Source of the DNA: Bacteroidales bacterium
GTDB lineage: Bacteria > Bacteroidota > Bacteroidia > Bacteroidales > Paludibacteraceae
Direction: 5' to 3'
DNA: 64,000 nucleotides
Assembly (NCBI GenBank): GCA_015061165.1
Contig: SUXC01000009.1
Location: 1 to 64,000, forward strand
Shown here: in pieces, positions 63,242 to 64,000 of the stretch
How the letters are laid out: each line of letters opens with the position of its first letter
Position numbering within the stretch: position 1 is the stretch's first letter
Made by a program: the position numbers and the translations under genes
Notes under the pieces: generated by a model
Told to the model about the DNA's origin: nothing
What the model saw: only the letters and a program-made list of their open reading frames with translations
Databases searched by the model: none

Positions 63242-64000
63242 CTATTTCTTCGCCCTACGGCTGAACGTGCGTTTTTCCTTAGGGCTATTATCTGTTGTCG
63301 TAATAATCTCTTGGCACTGCTCCTCGGTCAGCGTATCCACATTCACCGAGCGAGGAATCTTGTAGTTGCCCGCAGGGGTCTTGATATATGCACCATATCG
63401 ACCATTCAGCACCTGTATATCACCAAAGACATGCACAGGCAACTGCTGTTGCTGATTCTTCTCTATTAGCGCAATGGCTTGCTCAGGTGTGATAGCATGC
63501 GCATTAATCTGCTTAGGGATACTCACGAACAACTTGCCATAGCGGACATAGGGTCCAAACTTACCTTCACCAATCACCACATCCATGTTATTCCACTGAG
63601 TCAGCGTATAAGGGAACGCGGTACGGAAGAGCTCCAGTGCCTCATCCATGGTGATGGTAAATATACTCTGCCCCTTGAGCAGCGAAGCAAACTGCGGTTT
63701 CTGGTCATCGCTATCGCCAATCTGCACGCACGGACCATTCTTGGTGATACGTGCCAAAACGGGTTCGCCCGTCTCAGGGTGATGACCTATCAAGCGAGCC
63801 GCCATCTTGCCCACAGGCACCTGCTGAATCAGCGGATGGAAAGTCTGATAGAACTCATCTACAGCCTGCACCCAATCCGCCTCGCCCGCAGCAATGGCAT
63901 CAAAACGCTCCTCCGACTGGGCAGTGAAATCATAACTCAATATATGAGGGAAATGTTCCACCAAAAAATCGTTGGTAATGCGCCCTAAGTCGGTAGGCAC
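63242..64000 (-). CDS. topA: DNA topoisomerase I, C-terminal part (runs off right edge)
   Basis: 252 codons are visible and the gene continues past 64000; the first visible codon (GTG) is internal. The visible part begins PTDLGRITNDFLVEHFP, a type IA topoisomerase core segment. It is followed by the C-terminal repeats usual in Bacteroidota TopA, each with a G-FGPYVRYG or GRYGAYIKT core and no zinc fingers, and a basic tail (KEKRTFSRRAKK). TopA relaxes negative supercoils. Its stop codon is 21 bp upstream of the priA start, so the two are likely in one transcript. Confidence 0.95.
   Translation of the reverse strand: MPTDLGRITNDFLVEHFPHILSYDFTAQSEERFDAIAAGEADWVQAVDEFYQTFHPLIQQVPVGKMAARLIGHHPETGEPVLARITKNGPCVQIGDSDDQKPQFASLLKGQSIFTITMDEALELFRTAFPYTLTQWNNMDVVIGEGKFGPYVRYGKLFVSIPKQINAHAITPEQAIALIEKNQQQQLPVHVFGDIQVLNGRYGAYIKTPAGNYKIPRSVNVDTLTEEQCQEIITTTDNSPKEKRTFSRRAKK

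Overview
The window looks like chromosomal DNA of a member of the Bacteroidales (phylum Bacteroidota), probably an uncultured Paludibacter-like lineage. The order-level call is well supported; the family is inference. Evidence: nearly every promoter has the Bacteroidota form TTTG, about 20 nt, TAnnTTTGC. There are also BspA-type LRR_5 surface proteins, a PPi-dependent phosphofructokinase, a NamZ/DUF1343 muramidase, a CarboxypepD_reg TonB receptor, a eukaryotic-type glycogen branching enzyme and the GGGtGRT gene pair. There is no rRNA operon, no CRISPR array and no complete mobile element. Only the 3' end of an IS3-family element is present, at the left edge.

Layout. 1-122: IS3 transposase tail and its inverted repeat, followed by CACGGA-type palindromic repeats. 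640-8845: a small exported protein and a 2496-residue secreted surface protein. 9254-15858: a drug-efflux operon of TetR, TolC-like, MFP, RND pump and a PII-like protein. 15997-16070: tRNA-Asp. 16303-21759: panB, pfp, a TPR-like exported protein, a hotdog thioesterase and an acyl-CoA ligase. 21909-23979 (minus): a GH10-like glycosidase and an esterase lipoprotein. 24000-24950: a repeat-rich noncoding stretch with structured RNA candidates. 24952-28312 (minus): a BspA protein and a lipoprotein behind a long leader RNA. 28753-31354: the NifU-like/GGGtGRT pair, then a 41-aa membrane peptide with glutathione peroxidase. 31468-36558 (minus): gapA, groL, groS, a HAD hydrolase and rmuC. 36695-44383: namZ, an FAD/Fe-S dehydrogenase, a CYTH protein, a PpiD-like foldase and a truncated LRR protein. 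44498-52103 (minus): a DUF5715 lipoprotein, cysS, nagB, glgB and a TonB receptor. 52337-55574: a hemerythrin-LuxR regulator, an M13 peptidase and a Dabb protein. 55848-55920: tRNA-Pro with a partial duplication of its 3' end. 56178-60499 (minus): a 1298-aa BspA protein behind a second copy of the leader RNA. 60911-64000 (minus): priA and the 3' part of topA.

Three things stand out. First, two paralogous leader RNAs of about 270 and 350 nt lie directly in front of the two BspA-type operons. They share an ordered set of sequence blocks, at least two helices with compensatory changes, and a terminator-like 3' hairpin. This is the best candidate here for an undescribed regulatory RNA. Second, short-period imperfect repeat words (CCAATCGCCAAT, GGGAGTCGGGAATC, GGCGAAGAGGCGA and others) fill intergenic gaps and also sit in frame inside conserved genes. 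priA carries three of them, one between its zinc-binding cysteine pairs. Third, four proteins end in the same short C-terminal module, probably a cell-surface or secretion tag. All functional assignments come from reading the translated sequence by eye; no database search was run.
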